The notes beneath the pieces are model-generated. The model saw nothing but the letters and a program-made list of their open reading frames with translations. It was not told where the DNA came from and ran no database searches. Below are positions 16,003 to 23,050 of a DNA stretch of 23,050 nucleotides, piece by piece (position 1 is the stretch's first letter; every line of letters starts with the position of its first letter). The stretch lies in NCBI GenBank assembly GCA_002387845.1, contig DGLB01000079.1:601-23650 (forward strand), read 5' to 3'. The translations under genes and the position numbers were made by a program. The stretch is from Stenotrophomonas maltophilia (lineage in GTDB: Bacteria > Pseudomonadota > Gammaproteobacteria > Xanthomonadales > Xanthomonadaceae).

Positions 16003-16649
16003 GTACTCACCTCGATGCGCTGGAACAGGTCATCGCGTTGCGCCAGCAGCGCCCCATCCACGCGCTTGACCAGCACCTGCCGCGCGTCGCCGGCGTATTC
16101 ACGCCAGTTCACCGCGCCGCCATCCGGCAGGCACAGCTCGCCGTCCACGCGGCGCGCGAAGGTGCCCTCCCAGGCCCGCAGGCGGGCGACCAGTTGATCG
16201 GCCGCATCGCGGTCTTCGATCTGCCACAGCAGGTCGATATCCGAGCGTGCGTGCACATATTCCAGCCCGGTCAGCATCTGCCAGGCGAAGGCACCGAACA
16301 CACGTGCCGGTGAAATCGCGTGCAGCGCCTGCAATGGCAGCGACCACGCTGCAGCGGCACCGGCCAGCGGATGCGCGAGCACCGCCTGCAGTGACACCGG
16401 CGGTTGCACCTTCACCACATCGTCCATCGGCACGCGCAGCGCGAGCCGCTGCTTGCCCTCGACCGGTGGCAGGGGCACCCCCAGTCGCAGGCGTGGGTCG
16501 GCATCATCGGCGGCACGTCGCGCCACGACCGCCGGCCACCCCTGTGTGAACCACTGCGCCAGGCGCGGGTCCTGTGCGGCCACGTCCGCCCGCCAATCGG
16601 CCTGTGCCGACAGCCAGACCAGCGTGTGACGGGCGAGCCGCTCAGGCAT
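15999..16649 (-). CDS. mdcG: Phosphoribosyl-dephospho-CoA transferase (holo-ACP synthase)
   Basis: A 216-residue enzyme that transfers the prosthetic group made by MdcB onto the MdcC carrier serine. The nucleotidyltransferase motif YVHARSDIDLLW carries the two likely catalytic aspartates D137 and D139, and ISPARVFGAFAWQMLTG precedes it. I place the start at the ATG at 16649, giving MPERLARHTLVWL; the frame is open to 16778, but that extension is a shadow of mdcE. The start overlaps the end of mdcE by 8 nt, and the stop overlaps mdcB by 4 nt (ATGA). The N-terminal region of about 60 residues is less conserved in character but fits MdcG proteins. Confidence 0.92.
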   Translation of the reverse strand: MPERLARHTLVWLSAQADWRADVAAQDPRLAQWFTQGWPAVVARRAADDADPRLRLGVPLPPVEGKQRLALRVPMDDVVKVQPPVSLQAVLAHPLAGAAAAWSLPLQALHAISPARVFGAFAWQMLTGLEYVHARSDIDLLWQIEDRDAADQLVARLRAWEGTFARRVDGELCLPDGGAVNWREYAGDARQVLVKRVDGALLAQRDDLFQRIEVST

Positions 16650-17352
16650 TGCCGTTGGCCACTTCAGTGGCCACCTTCGCTGCCAGCGTGCGACCGCCGC
16701 GCTCCGCGCCCAGCGCGGCACGGCGGTCGCCGGCAGCGGGCGTGCGCAGCGCCTGCAGCAGATGCCGGGCCAGATCACCAGGCCACAGCGATGCCACCGC
16801 GCCCATCGCCACGTAGTTCTCCACTCCCGGCGCGAACACCGGCGAACTCTGGCTGAGTGCCTGCAGCTTTTCCAGCGGCTGCTTGGTCACCCGTGCCATC
16901 GCGCGCAGGTCCATCACCCGCACCTGTGCGTCGGGCAGCGCATGGATGTGGTCGGCCATCAGCCCGAACGACAGGAAGCCACCGCTGACCGATTCGCCGT
17001 ATACCAGGGTCACCAGCAGCGCGCCGCGTCGGCGTGCCAGGTCCAGCGTCTGTGCGAGGTGCGCGAAGTAGCCATTGATGCCCAGCAGTTCGTCGCGGCG
17101 TGCCAGCCGCTGTCCTGCGGTATCCACCAGCATCACGATCGGTCGCTGCGGATGTTCGGCGGTACTGGCCAGCACGGTGTCGGCCAGTGCCAGCGCATGG
17201 TCCACGCCCACTTCGATCTTGTCGGTGGTGCCGATCACCGTGACCACGCCATCGTCGGTGCGTGCGCTTCCGCTGAGTACCGAATCCGTGACCTGGACGT
17301 CATGGCCCAGCGGGAACAGGGCGTCCAGCAAGGTCTGCAGGGGGACAGTCAT
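16642..17352 (-). CDS. mdcE: Malonate decarboxylase gamma subunit
   Basis: A 236-residue subunit of the malonyl-ACP decarboxylase. With MdcD it forms the carboxyltransferase-like (crotonase-fold) pair that removes CO2 from malonyl-S-ACP. Recognisable segments are VTVIGTTDKIEVGVDHALAL, IVMLVDTAGQRLARRDELLG, GYFAHLAQTLDLAR and LVYGESVSGGFLSFGLMAD. The last has the Gly-rich loop of acyl-CoA carboxyltransferase subunits. The start overlaps the mdcD stop by 4 nt (ATGA), and the 3' end overlaps mdcG by 8 nt. Its length agrees with known gamma subunits. Confidence 0.93.
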   Translation of the reverse strand: MTVPLQTLLDALFPLGHDVQVTDSVLSGSARTDDGVVTVIGTTDKIEVGVDHALALADTVLASTAEHPQRPIVMLVDTAGQRLARRDELLGINGYFAHLAQTLDLARRRGALLVTLVYGESVSGGFLSFGLMADHIHALPDAQVRVMDLRAMARVTKQPLEKLQALSQSSPVFAPGVENYVAMGAVASLWPGDLARHLLQALRTPAAGDRRAALGAERGGRTLAAKVATEVANGNA

Positions 17353-18257
17353 GGCAGGCTCCGGTCCGCGGTGGCGGCAAGGAAGGCGTCGGTGTCCAGC
17401 AACGGCAGTGTTTCGGGGGCTGCGATGCCTTGACGGGCCCAGATCTCCAGCCCGTCACGGCAGTCGCCCCATGCCTGCACACGCGCCTGCAGCGCGGCAT
17501 GCCGTGCCTGCAGCACATGCAGGGCGTCGTCGGTATCGAAACCGGTGGTATCCGGCTGCAGTGCATTAAAGGCGGCTTCGGCGAAGGCGTCGATGGCATC
17601 GGCCACCAATACCTGCGCCTGGTCGATCAGGTAGCGGTGCTTGCCGCCGGTGACCCGCCATACCAGGGCACGATCGCGGGCATCGAACTCTTCCACGCCG
17701 CGCACGGTTTCGATCACTTCCGGGCCGGACAGCGACAGTCGGCCTTCCTCGGACATGATGACCGTGGTGCAGCAGCGCGCCACGATGCCCATGCCGCCGA
17801 ACGCGCCGTTACCGCTGCCGATCAACGCAATCACCGGGACCCCCGCCGCACGCGCGGCCAGGGTGGCGCGCATGATCTCGGAGATGGCAATCAGTCCGGC
17901 ATTGGCTTCGTGCAGGCGCACGCCTCCGGTGTCGAGCAGCAGCAGGACGCCGTCCGGACGGGTCTGCGCGGCGCGTTGCAGCAGGCCGGTGAGCTTGGCT
18001 CCATGCACCTCGCCCACGCCGCCGCCCATGAACGGTCCCTGCTGGGCGGCGATCAATACGGTTTTTGCGCGCAGCGTGCCGCTGCCGACCACGATCCCGT
18101 CATCAAACGCGGCCGGTTGATCCAGCTGTGCCAGGTGCGGGCTGGTCAGCCGTCGGGCCGGGCCGAGAAACTCGCTGAAGCTGCCGCTGTCCAGCAGTGC
18201 ATGAATGCGCTCGCGGGCGTCGGCTTCGTAGTAGCTGTGGCGATGGGCGCTGTTCAT
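17349..18257 (-). CDS. mdcD: Malonate decarboxylase beta subunit
   Basis: A 302-residue carboxyltransferase-like subunit that, with MdcE, decarboxylates malonyl-S-ACP to acetyl-S-ACP. It starts MNSAHRHSYYEADARERIHA. It contains GPFMGGGVGEVHGAKLTGL, LLLLDTGGVRLHEANAGL, ALIGSGNGAFGGMGIVAR and EGRLSLSGPEVIE, the order seen in biotin-independent malonate decarboxylase beta subunits. No biotin carrier or sodium-pump gene is nearby, consistent with the soluble, non-energy-conserving type. ATGA overlaps with mdcC upstream and mdcE downstream imply coupled translation, which would help keep the subunits equimolar. Confidence 0.94.
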   Translation of the reverse strand: MNSAHRHSYYEADARERIHALLDSGSFSEFLGPARRLTSPHLAQLDQPAAFDDGIVVGSGTLRAKTVLIAAQQGPFMGGGVGEVHGAKLTGLLQRAAQTRPDGVLLLLDTGGVRLHEANAGLIAISEIMRATLAARAAGVPVIALIGSGNGAFGGMGIVARCCTTVIMSEEGRLSLSGPEVIETVRGVEEFDARDRALVWRVTGGKHRYLIDQAQVLVADAIDAFAEAAFNALQPDTTGFDTDDALHVLQARHAALQARVQAWGDCRDGLEIWARQGIAAPETLPLLDTDAFLAATADRSLP

Positions 18258-18574
18258 TGCGGGGCTCCTTCGCGCAGGGCCTGCACGGCCTGGTCCAGGC
18301 GCAGGCTGACCACCGCCGGGGTGGCACCTGCATCGTTGATCGATACGCGGACGTCGCGCAGCGGGTGGCGTGCGGCGAAGTCGGCGATCACCGCCTGCCA
18401 GATCGTGCCGAAGCCGGTGGCGGCGGTGATGATGCGGACATCCATGGCACCGCCCAGCGCAGCCGGTTCCAGCAGTACTTCCAGGTTTCCGGACGCCAGC
18501 ACGCCGACCAGCACGGCCGCTGGCGGAAACTGCACGTCGGTGCGGCCGTCGAAACGATAGTCGAGGGTTTCCAT
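18254..18574 (-). CDS. mdcC: Malonate decarboxylase delta subunit, acyl carrier protein
   Basis: A 106-residue carrier protein unrelated in fold to fatty-acid ACP. It carries a phosphoribosyl-dephospho-CoA arm that holds the acetyl or malonyl thioester. The segment VGVLASGNLEVLLEP matches the attachment region of known MdcC proteins, where the modified serine sits in an xSGxxEVL context, so Ser28 is the likely site. The C-terminal NDAGATPAVVSLRLDQAV is also family-typical. It begins 9 nt after the mdcA stop, and the stop itself forms part of the ribosome-binding site (TAAGGAG). It overlaps mdcD by 4 nt. Confidence 0.93.
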   Translation of the reverse strand: METLDYRFDGRTDVQFPPAAVLVGVLASGNLEVLLEPAALGGAMDVRIITAATGFGTIWQAVIADFAARHPLRDVRVSINDAGATPAVVSLRLDQAVQALREGAPQ

Positions 18575-18583
18575 CTGCGCTCC

Positions 18584-20236
18584 TTACCAGTTGCGGAAAC
18601 GCTTGGGCGGGTCGTACAGACCGCCGGACCAGCGCACCAGGTCTTTCACCGAACGCGCGGCCAGCAGATCGCGGCTGGCATCGCGGACGTTGATGCCCAG
18701 GTCCTCCGGGCGCTGGATCACGCCGCGGTCGCGCAGGTTTTCGACCATCGCGCGGTCACGGCCCAGGCCCACGGCGGTGTAGCCGGACACCCCGCGGATC
18801 GCCTGTTCGCGTTCTTCCGGTGTGCGGCACAGCAACAGGTTGGCGATGCCTTCTTCGGTCAGGACATGGCTGACGTCGTCGCCATAGATCATCACCGGCG
18901 GCAGCGGCATCTGTGCGCGCTCGGCCAGCTCCCAGGCATCCAGGCGCGCGACGAAGGCCGGGGCCATGTGCTCGCGGAAGGTCTCCACCATCTGCACCAC
19001 CAGCTTGCGTCCACGCGGCATCTCGCCCGGACGCGCAGCCTGCTGGCCGGCCTTGAGCCAGGCCTCGCTGGCGTGGCGGCGGCCGCGGGCGTCCGAACCC
19101 ATGTTCGGCGCACCACCGAAGCCGGCAATGCGGTCACGTGTCGCGGTGGAGCTGTTGCCCTGCAGGTCGATCTGCAGGGTGGAGCCGATGAACATGTCGC
19201 AGGCATACAGTCCGGCGGTCTGCGAGAACGCGCGGTTGGAGCGCATCGAACCGTCCGCGCCGGTGAAGAACACGTCGCCGCGCGCGGCGATGTACTTCTC
19301 CATGCCCAGTTCCGAGCCGAACGAGTGCACCGATTTCACGAAGCCCGATTCAATGGCCGGAATCAACGCCGGATGCGGGTTCAGTGCCCAGTGCTGGCAG
19401 ATCCGGCCTTTCAGCCCCAGCGATTCGGCGTAGGTGGGAAGCAGCAGTTCGATCGCGGCGGTGTCAAAGCCGATGCCGTGATTGAGACGGTTCACGCCGT
19501 ACTCGGCGTAGATGCCCTTGATGGCCATCATCGCCATCAGCACCTGGATCTCGGAGATCTGCGCCGGGTCACGGGTGAACAGCGGTTCGATATGGTTCGG
19601 GCGCGGGGCCTGGACCACGAAGTTGACCCAATCGGCCGGAATATCGACGCGGGGGAGGGTGTCGACGATTTCATTGACCTGGGCAATCACGATGCCGCCG
19701 CCGAATGCGGTGGCTTCGACGATGACCGGGGTGTCTTCGGTATTCGGGCCGGTGTACAGGTTGCCGTGGCGGTCAGCGGCCTGCGCGGCCACCAGCGCCA
19801 CGCCGGGGGTGAGGTCGATGAAGTAGCGGCCGAACAGCTCCAGGTAGGTGTGGATCGCCCCGATCTGGATGCGTCCTTCGGCGACCAGGTTGGCCAGGCG
19901 CACCGACTGCGGGCCGGAGAAGGAGAAATCCAGTTTCGAGGCGATGCCGCGCTCGAACACATCCAGGTGCGAGGGCAGCGACAGCACCGACTGCACCATG
20001 TGCAGGTCGTGCACGCGCGCCGGATCCAGTTCGGCCAGGCGCTGGGCCAGGAAGTCGGCCTGTTTCTGGTTGTTGCCTTCCAGGCAGACCTTGTCGCCTG
20101 GTTCTAGCACCGCGTGCAGCAGGTCCACCACGTCGTCGGCGGCGACCTCATGGCCGCGGGCGAAGGCGGCTGCCCGTTGCAGACGGGCCTGGCGGCCGCG
20201 TGCCTTGCTGTCCCAGCTGGGGGTCATTGCAGTCAT
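18584..20236 (-). CDS. mdcA: Malonate decarboxylase alpha subunit, acetyl-ACP:malonate ACP transferase
   Basis: A 550-residue cytoplasmic CoA-transferase-like subunit, the usual length for MdcA. It exchanges malonate for acetate on the MdcC thioester, releasing acetate and forming malonyl-S-ACP. Family segments include PSWDSKARGRQARL at the start, DVVDLLHAVLEPGDKVCLEGNNQ, FSFSGPQSVRLANLV, FGRYFIDLTPGVALVAAQAADRHGN, GIVIAQVNEIVDTLPRVDIPADWV and the C-terminal DLVRWSGGLYDPPKRFRNW. It is the first gene of the operon. Two close ATGs are possible (20236 and 20227), and neither has a clear Shine-Dalgarno. A perfect inverted repeat lies 15 nt upstream of the first, well placed for repression. Confidence 0.95.
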   Translation of the reverse strand: MTAMTPSWDSKARGRQARLQRAAAFARGHEVAADDVVDLLHAVLEPGDKVCLEGNNQKQADFLAQRLAELDPARVHDLHMVQSVLSLPSHLDVFERGIASKLDFSFSGPQSVRLANLVAEGRIQIGAIHTYLELFGRYFIDLTPGVALVAAQAADRHGNLYTGPNTEDTPVIVEATAFGGGIVIAQVNEIVDTLPRVDIPADWVNFVVQAPRPNHIEPLFTRDPAQISEIQVLMAMMAIKGIYAEYGVNRLNHGIGFDTAAIELLLPTYAESLGLKGRICQHWALNPHPALIPAIESGFVKSVHSFGSELGMEKYIAARGDVFFTGADGSMRSNRAFSQTAGLYACDMFIGSTLQIDLQGNSSTATRDRIAGFGGAPNMGSDARGRRHASEAWLKAGQQAARPGEMPRGRKLVVQMVETFREHMAPAFVARLDAWELAERAQMPLPPVMIYGDDVSHVLTEEGIANLLLCRTPEEREQAIRGVSGYTAVGLGRDRAMVENLRDRGVIQRPEDLGINVRDASRDLLAARSVKDLVRWSGGLYDPPKRFRNW

Positions 20237-20250
20237 CCCGGGGGTGTTGA

Positions 20251-20271
20251 CGTAATTACGGCATAATTACG
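20251..20271. promoter_or_regulatory. Candidate operator for the mdc operon (perfect inverted repeat)
   Basis: CGTAATTA and TAATTACG are exact reverse complements separated by CGGCA. The site is AT-rich in an otherwise GC-rich region and lies 15 nt before the mdcA start. Its size and symmetry fit a dimeric GntR/FadR-family regulator. AATTACGAC from its right side recurs before the gntR gene. Repression by blocking the mdcA promoter is the simplest inference. Confidence 0.7.
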
Positions 20272-20297
20272 ACGGCGGATGCAACCCGCAGTGCAGC

Positions 20298-20327
20298 AAA
20301 AGAAAGGGCCCGCCGGTGGCGGGCCCT
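20298..20327 (-). terminator. Rho-independent terminator for the siderophore-receptor gene
   Basis: AGGGCCCGCC and GGCGGGCCCT form a perfect 10-bp stem with a 3-nt loop (20305-20327). Read on the minus strand it is followed by TTTCTTTT (20298-20305 on the plus strand is AAAAGAAA). It lies about 100 nt downstream of the receptor stop and just before the mdcA promoter region, so it separates the two transcription units. Confidence 0.8.
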
Positions 20328-20355
20328 GTTCATGTTCACGTGATCGACGCGATCC

Positions 20356-20422
20356 GTAGCGCCGGGCTTGCCCGGCTGCCGTTCGCAGGGATCCAACCGA
20401 AGCCGGGCAAGCCCGGCGCTAC
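20356..20422. repeat. Inverted pair of SMAG-like (GTAG) repeats
   Basis: A 21-nt unit starting GTAGCGCCGGGCTTG (20356-20376) and its exact reverse complement ending GGCGCTAC (20402-20422) are separated by 25 nt. They belong to the same repeat class as the array at 14136. The pair begins 6 nt after the receptor gene stop on the minus strand and can fold into one long hairpin or two small ones. Confidence 0.85.
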
Positions 20423-20428
20423 GTCAGG

Positions 20429-22600
20429 TCAGAACGCCCAGCGCAGGCTGGCCGACACAAACCGCGGCTCGCCGTAGTTGTTGTAGTCCAGGTTCGCCCA
20501 GTAGGTCTTGTCCAACGCGTTGCGCACGTTGAGCGAGGCGGTCCAGCTGTCGCTGATGCGGTAGTTGGCGTGCAGGTTGACCAGCATGTACGACGGCTGG
20601 GCCACGGTGCGGGTGCCGCCCAGCGGGTACGGGATGTTGTAACCCTCGACCTTGCTCTGCCACTGGACGCCACCGCCGATGGTCAGGCGGTCCAGCACGC
20701 CAGGCAGGCGCACGCTGGTGTTGAGCTGCAGCAGGTCTTCCGGCGGGTTGGCGTACAGCAGGTCGGTGGCGGCGCGGGTCACCTTGACGTGGGTGAAACC
20801 GGCATTGACGGTCCAGCCCGGCAGGATTTCGCCGTTGACATCGACTTCCCAGCCGCGCGACTTGGTGCCGTTGACGCCGATGTAGGCCGAGCTGCCGTCG
20901 CTGAGCGAACCGTCCGGCAGGCTCATGTCACGCACCGCGTAGTTGTCCTGCTTGGCTTCGAAGATCGCTGCATTGGCGGTCAGCTTGCCGTCGAACCACT
21001 GCGACTTGATGCCGGCTTCCAGGTTGGAGCCTTCCACCGGGGCCAGCAGGTTTTCGTTGCGGTCCTTGTAGTTCTGCGGATTGAAGATTTCCGTGTAACT
21101 GGCGTACACCGAGAAATCCGGCACGATGTCGTACACCAGGCCCACGTACGGGGTGACTTCGTCGGTCACCTTGTAGGCACCGCTGGTACCGGTATAGGCA
21201 CCGGCCGCGTTGTAGCTGCGGCTCAGGGTTTCCCAGCGGCTCAGGCGCGCACCGGCGATCAGCGACAGCGGGTCGGCCAGGCGCAGACGGGTCGAGGCGT
21301 ATACGCCGCTCTGCTTGGTATGGGCGATTCGGCGCGCACCGGTGCGGCTGGCGCGCAATTCCGGAATGTCGCCGTCCCAGGTGTGGATGTTGGGAATGTT
21401 GTAGCGCCAGCTGGCCACGGAGGTGAGCGTCCAGGTGGTGGCTTCCAGATCATTCCAGCTGCCGCCGATCACCACGTCATGCTCGCGGCCGAAGGCCGGG
21501 AACGTGCCGGAAATGAACAGGTCCGCGCCCTTGCGGGTGTCTTCGGCGTCGCCGGCACCGGCCAGCAGGTACATGCCGGCACCGGTCACCGGGTCGGGAT
21601 AGCCGCTGCCGTACACGCGCACGTTCTGCACGTTGCCACGGGTATAGGCGGTGTTGAGCTTGAGCAGCCAGTTCTCGCCGAAGCGCTGTTCGAGGTTGCT
21701 GAAGACGGTGCTGGTTTCGCGCTGCCAGTAGCTCCATTTGGGAGCCATGTTGGTCTCACGCGGCAGGTGGGCGAAGGTGCCGTCGCTGTTGAAGAACGGC
21801 ACGGTGCCCCAGGTGGACCCGACCGGGTTGTTGTCCTGGCGCTGATAGCCGACCGTGACGGTGGTGGAATCGGTGATGTCACCTTCCAGCACGGCCATGC
21901 CGGCCATCTTGTCTTCCTTGTAGCGGTCGTAATACAGATCCCGGTCGGTATAGGCGGCGACCACGCGGCTGCGGAAGCGCCCGTCACGGGTCAGCGGCGC
22001 ATTGACGTCGGCTTCGATGCGGCGGAAGTCCCAGCTGCCCGCGCTGACCGCGACCGAGGCATCAAATTCCTTGCCCGGGCGCTTGCGCAGCAGGTTGACC
22101 GTTGCCGAGGGAATGCCGGCACCGCTGAGCAGGCCGTTGGCACCGCGGATGACTTCAACGCGGTCGTAGAAGGCGGTGTCATATTCCTGGTTGGTGGAGC
22201 CGCTGTAGGTGGGCAGACCGTCGACCTGGAAATCGGTGATGGTGAAACCACGCGCGTAGTACAGCGGGCGCTGGGTGTCGTAGAACGACACGCTCACGCC
22301 GGTGACGTTGCGCATGACGTCGTTGATCGAGAACAGTGCTTCGTCCTGCAGCCGGTCGATGCCGATCACGCTGGTGGACTGCGGGGTTTCCTGCAGGGTG
22401 ATCGGCAGGCGGGTGGTGCTGGACGGAACCGCCTGGGTACCGACCACGTTGACCTGGTCCAAGGTCTTGGCATCGGAGGCGTCGGCGCTGGCGGTGTCAG
22501 CCAGGGCAACCGCCGGCGCGGCGGCAGCCAGGGCGACGAGCAGGGCAACGCCCAGCGGGGCGCGACGGAAAGAGTGGGGCGAAGCAGCGCGTAAGGACAT
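20429..22600 (-). CDS. TonB-dependent siderophore receptor (FhuE/FpvA-like)
   Basis: A 723-residue outer-membrane receptor. A signal peptide spans about residues 1-34 (ending VALA). The TonB box is near 47-54 (LDQVNVVG). The plug contains LPITLQETPQSTSVIG, DVMRNVTGVSVSFYD, RPLYYARGFTITDFQVDGLP and FYDRVEVIRGANGLLSG. The barrel ends NVRNALDKTYWANLDYNNYG and a terminal Phe. These are marks of the ferric hydroxamate/pyoverdine receptor group. There is no N-terminal STN domain, so it transports but does not signal through a FecR. I chose the ATG at 22600; a TTG at 22645 would add 15 residues with no clear benefit. A Fur-box-like sequence lies 45-63 nt upstream. The exact siderophore cannot be told. 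Confidence 0.92.
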   Translation of the reverse strand: MSLRAASPHSFRRAPLGVALLVALAAAAPAVALADTASADASDAKTLDQVNVVGTQAVPSSTTRLPITLQETPQSTSVIGIDRLQDEALFSINDVMRNVTGVSVSFYDTQRPLYYARGFTITDFQVDGLPTYSGSTNQEYDTAFYDRVEVIRGANGLLSGAGIPSATVNLLRKRPGKEFDASVAVSAGSWDFRRIEADVNAPLTRDGRFRSRVVAAYTDRDLYYDRYKEDKMAGMAVLEGDITDSTTVTVGYQRQDNNPVGSTWGTVPFFNSDGTFAHLPRETNMAPKWSYWQRETSTVFSNLEQRFGENWLLKLNTAYTRGNVQNVRVYGSGYPDPVTGAGMYLLAGAGDAEDTRKGADLFISGTFPAFGREHDVVIGGSWNDLEATTWTLTSVASWRYNIPNIHTWDGDIPELRASRTGARRIAHTKQSGVYASTRLRLADPLSLIAGARLSRWETLSRSYNAAGAYTGTSGAYKVTDEVTPYVGLVYDIVPDFSVYASYTEIFNPQNYKDRNENLLAPVEGSNLEAGIKSQWFDGKLTANAAIFEAKQDNYAVRDMSLPDGSLSDGSSAYIGVNGTKSRGWEVDVNGEILPGWTVNAGFTHVKVTRAATDLLYANPPEDLLQLNTSVRLPGVLDRLTIGGGVQWQSKVEGYNIPYPLGGTRTVAQPSYMLVNLHANYRISDSWTASLNVRNALDKTYWANLDYNNYGEPRFVSASLRWAF

Positions 22601-22644
22601 GCGAAGGTCTCGAGAAGCCCAAGGGGAGGGCACAACGGGACGCA

Positions 22645-22663
22645 AATGTAAATCGTTCGCATT
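22645..22663. promoter_or_regulatory. Candidate Fur box before the siderophore receptor
   Basis: AATGTAAATCGTTCGCATT matches 14 of 19 positions of the symmetric Fur sequence AATGATAATCATTATCATT by my count, and its outer four bases on each side are perfectly complementary. It sits 45 nt before the ATG within the only AT-rich stretch upstream of the gene. Iron repression is expected for such a receptor. Confidence 0.5.
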
Positions 22664-23050
22664 CTAATTACAAGAATTTAACAACTCGTTTCGTGGATCC
22701 GGGCTTGTCCGGCTGCTGTTGGATCTGGGCGAACAGCCCTCGGTTCACGGCGTCCCTGGTTTGGCGGCTCGGGACGGGCGTTCCGGGGGACGCTGCAAGT
22801 ACGTCCTTGTAAGCTCGGTCGCCGCATCCATGCGGCTCACGCCCCCTCCAGCCCATCCCGAGCCGCCCTCGACAGTGGGTCGGTGGCCAAGGGAAATGCC
22901 AGATCAACGGCGGTGTCGATCCGGGGTCATGCGTCAACGAATGTGGGGGATTTCACGGCGGTCGTCTTGCGACCGACCCTACCGGACCTCATGCAATGGG
23001 ATCGTGCGGACGGGTTTTTGATCGCCCCTGGCCACCGGCCGTCTGTCTGG
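22664..23050. other. Intergenic stretch without a convincing gene
   Basis: No ORF here has protein-like composition or a credible start; an 89-codon minus-strand ORF at 22668-22937 is rich in Arg, Pro and Gly and looks fortuitous. The stretch contains a degenerate GGGCTTGTCCGG palindrome near 22700. It also has a copy (22962-22984) of the sequence that forms the left arm of the hairpin at 12667. Its general look is that of repeated intergenic sequence in this family of bacteria, which I infer rather than can show. Confidence 0.5.

Noticed and set aside
18197..20107. 636-codon plus-strand ORF opposite mdcA and mdcC
   Set aside because: Antisense shadow of mdcA/mdcC; composition is not protein-like.
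20570..22594. 674-codon plus-strand ORF opposite the siderophore receptor
   Set aside because: Antisense shadow; the minus-strand frame has a full signal peptide, TonB box, plug and barrel.
22668..22937. 89-codon minus-strand ORF near the right edge
   Set aside because: Arg/Pro/Gly-rich with no domain features and no good ribosome-binding site; lies in repeat-like intergenic sequence.

Overview
The window is high-GC gammaproteobacterial DNA, most likely from Stenotrophomonas or a close relative in the Xanthomonadaceae. The strongest clue is a set of short palindromes ending in GTAG/CTAC with a GCCGGGC-type stem, which look like the SMAG (GTAG) repeats described in S. maltophilia. The gene content fits too: FecI/FecR-coupled TonB receptors, a malonate decarboxylase operon, and abundant TonB-dependent receptors.

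Layout from left to right. (1) 1-3744, minus strand: the first 1248 codons of a very large protein of unknown function that runs off the left edge. (2) 3821-8663, plus strand: an ECF sigma factor of FecI type, a FecR-type anti-sigma factor overlapping it by 4 nt, and a large TonB-dependent receptor with an N-terminal STN signalling domain. This is a complete cell-surface signalling cassette. (3) 8741-11885, plus strand: a secreted PHP-domain metallohydrolase, a small pyridoxamine-phosphate-oxidase-like flavoprotein, and an MHS-type major facilitator that overlaps the flavoprotein by 4 nt. (4) 11905-20236, minus strand: the malonate decarboxylase gene set in the order mdcA-C-D-E-G-B-H, then a MatC-type malonate/dicarboxylate carrier, then a GntR/FadR-type regulator. 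(5) 20429-22600, minus strand: a second TonB-dependent receptor of the siderophore type without a signalling domain, preceded by a Fur-box-like sequence. (6) 22664-23050: no convincing gene.

How the genes may work together. The mdc block is self-contained. MdcA, C, D and E form the decarboxylase core. MdcB and MdcG make and attach the dephospho-CoA-type prosthetic group to MdcC. MdcH primes the carrier with malonate. The MatC-like protein imports malonate, and the GntR protein probably senses it. A perfect 8-bp inverted repeat (CGTAATTA, 5-nt spacer, TAATTACG) lies just before mdcA, and a 9-nt piece of it (AATTACGAC) recurs directly in front of the gntR start, so a shared operator is likely. 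Region 2-3 reads as a possible uptake route: outer-membrane receptor with signalling, periplasmic hydrolase, inner-membrane symporter. Its substrate cannot be read from the sequence. The least understood parts are the giant left-edge protein and the substrate of the sigma/receptor/PHP locus.
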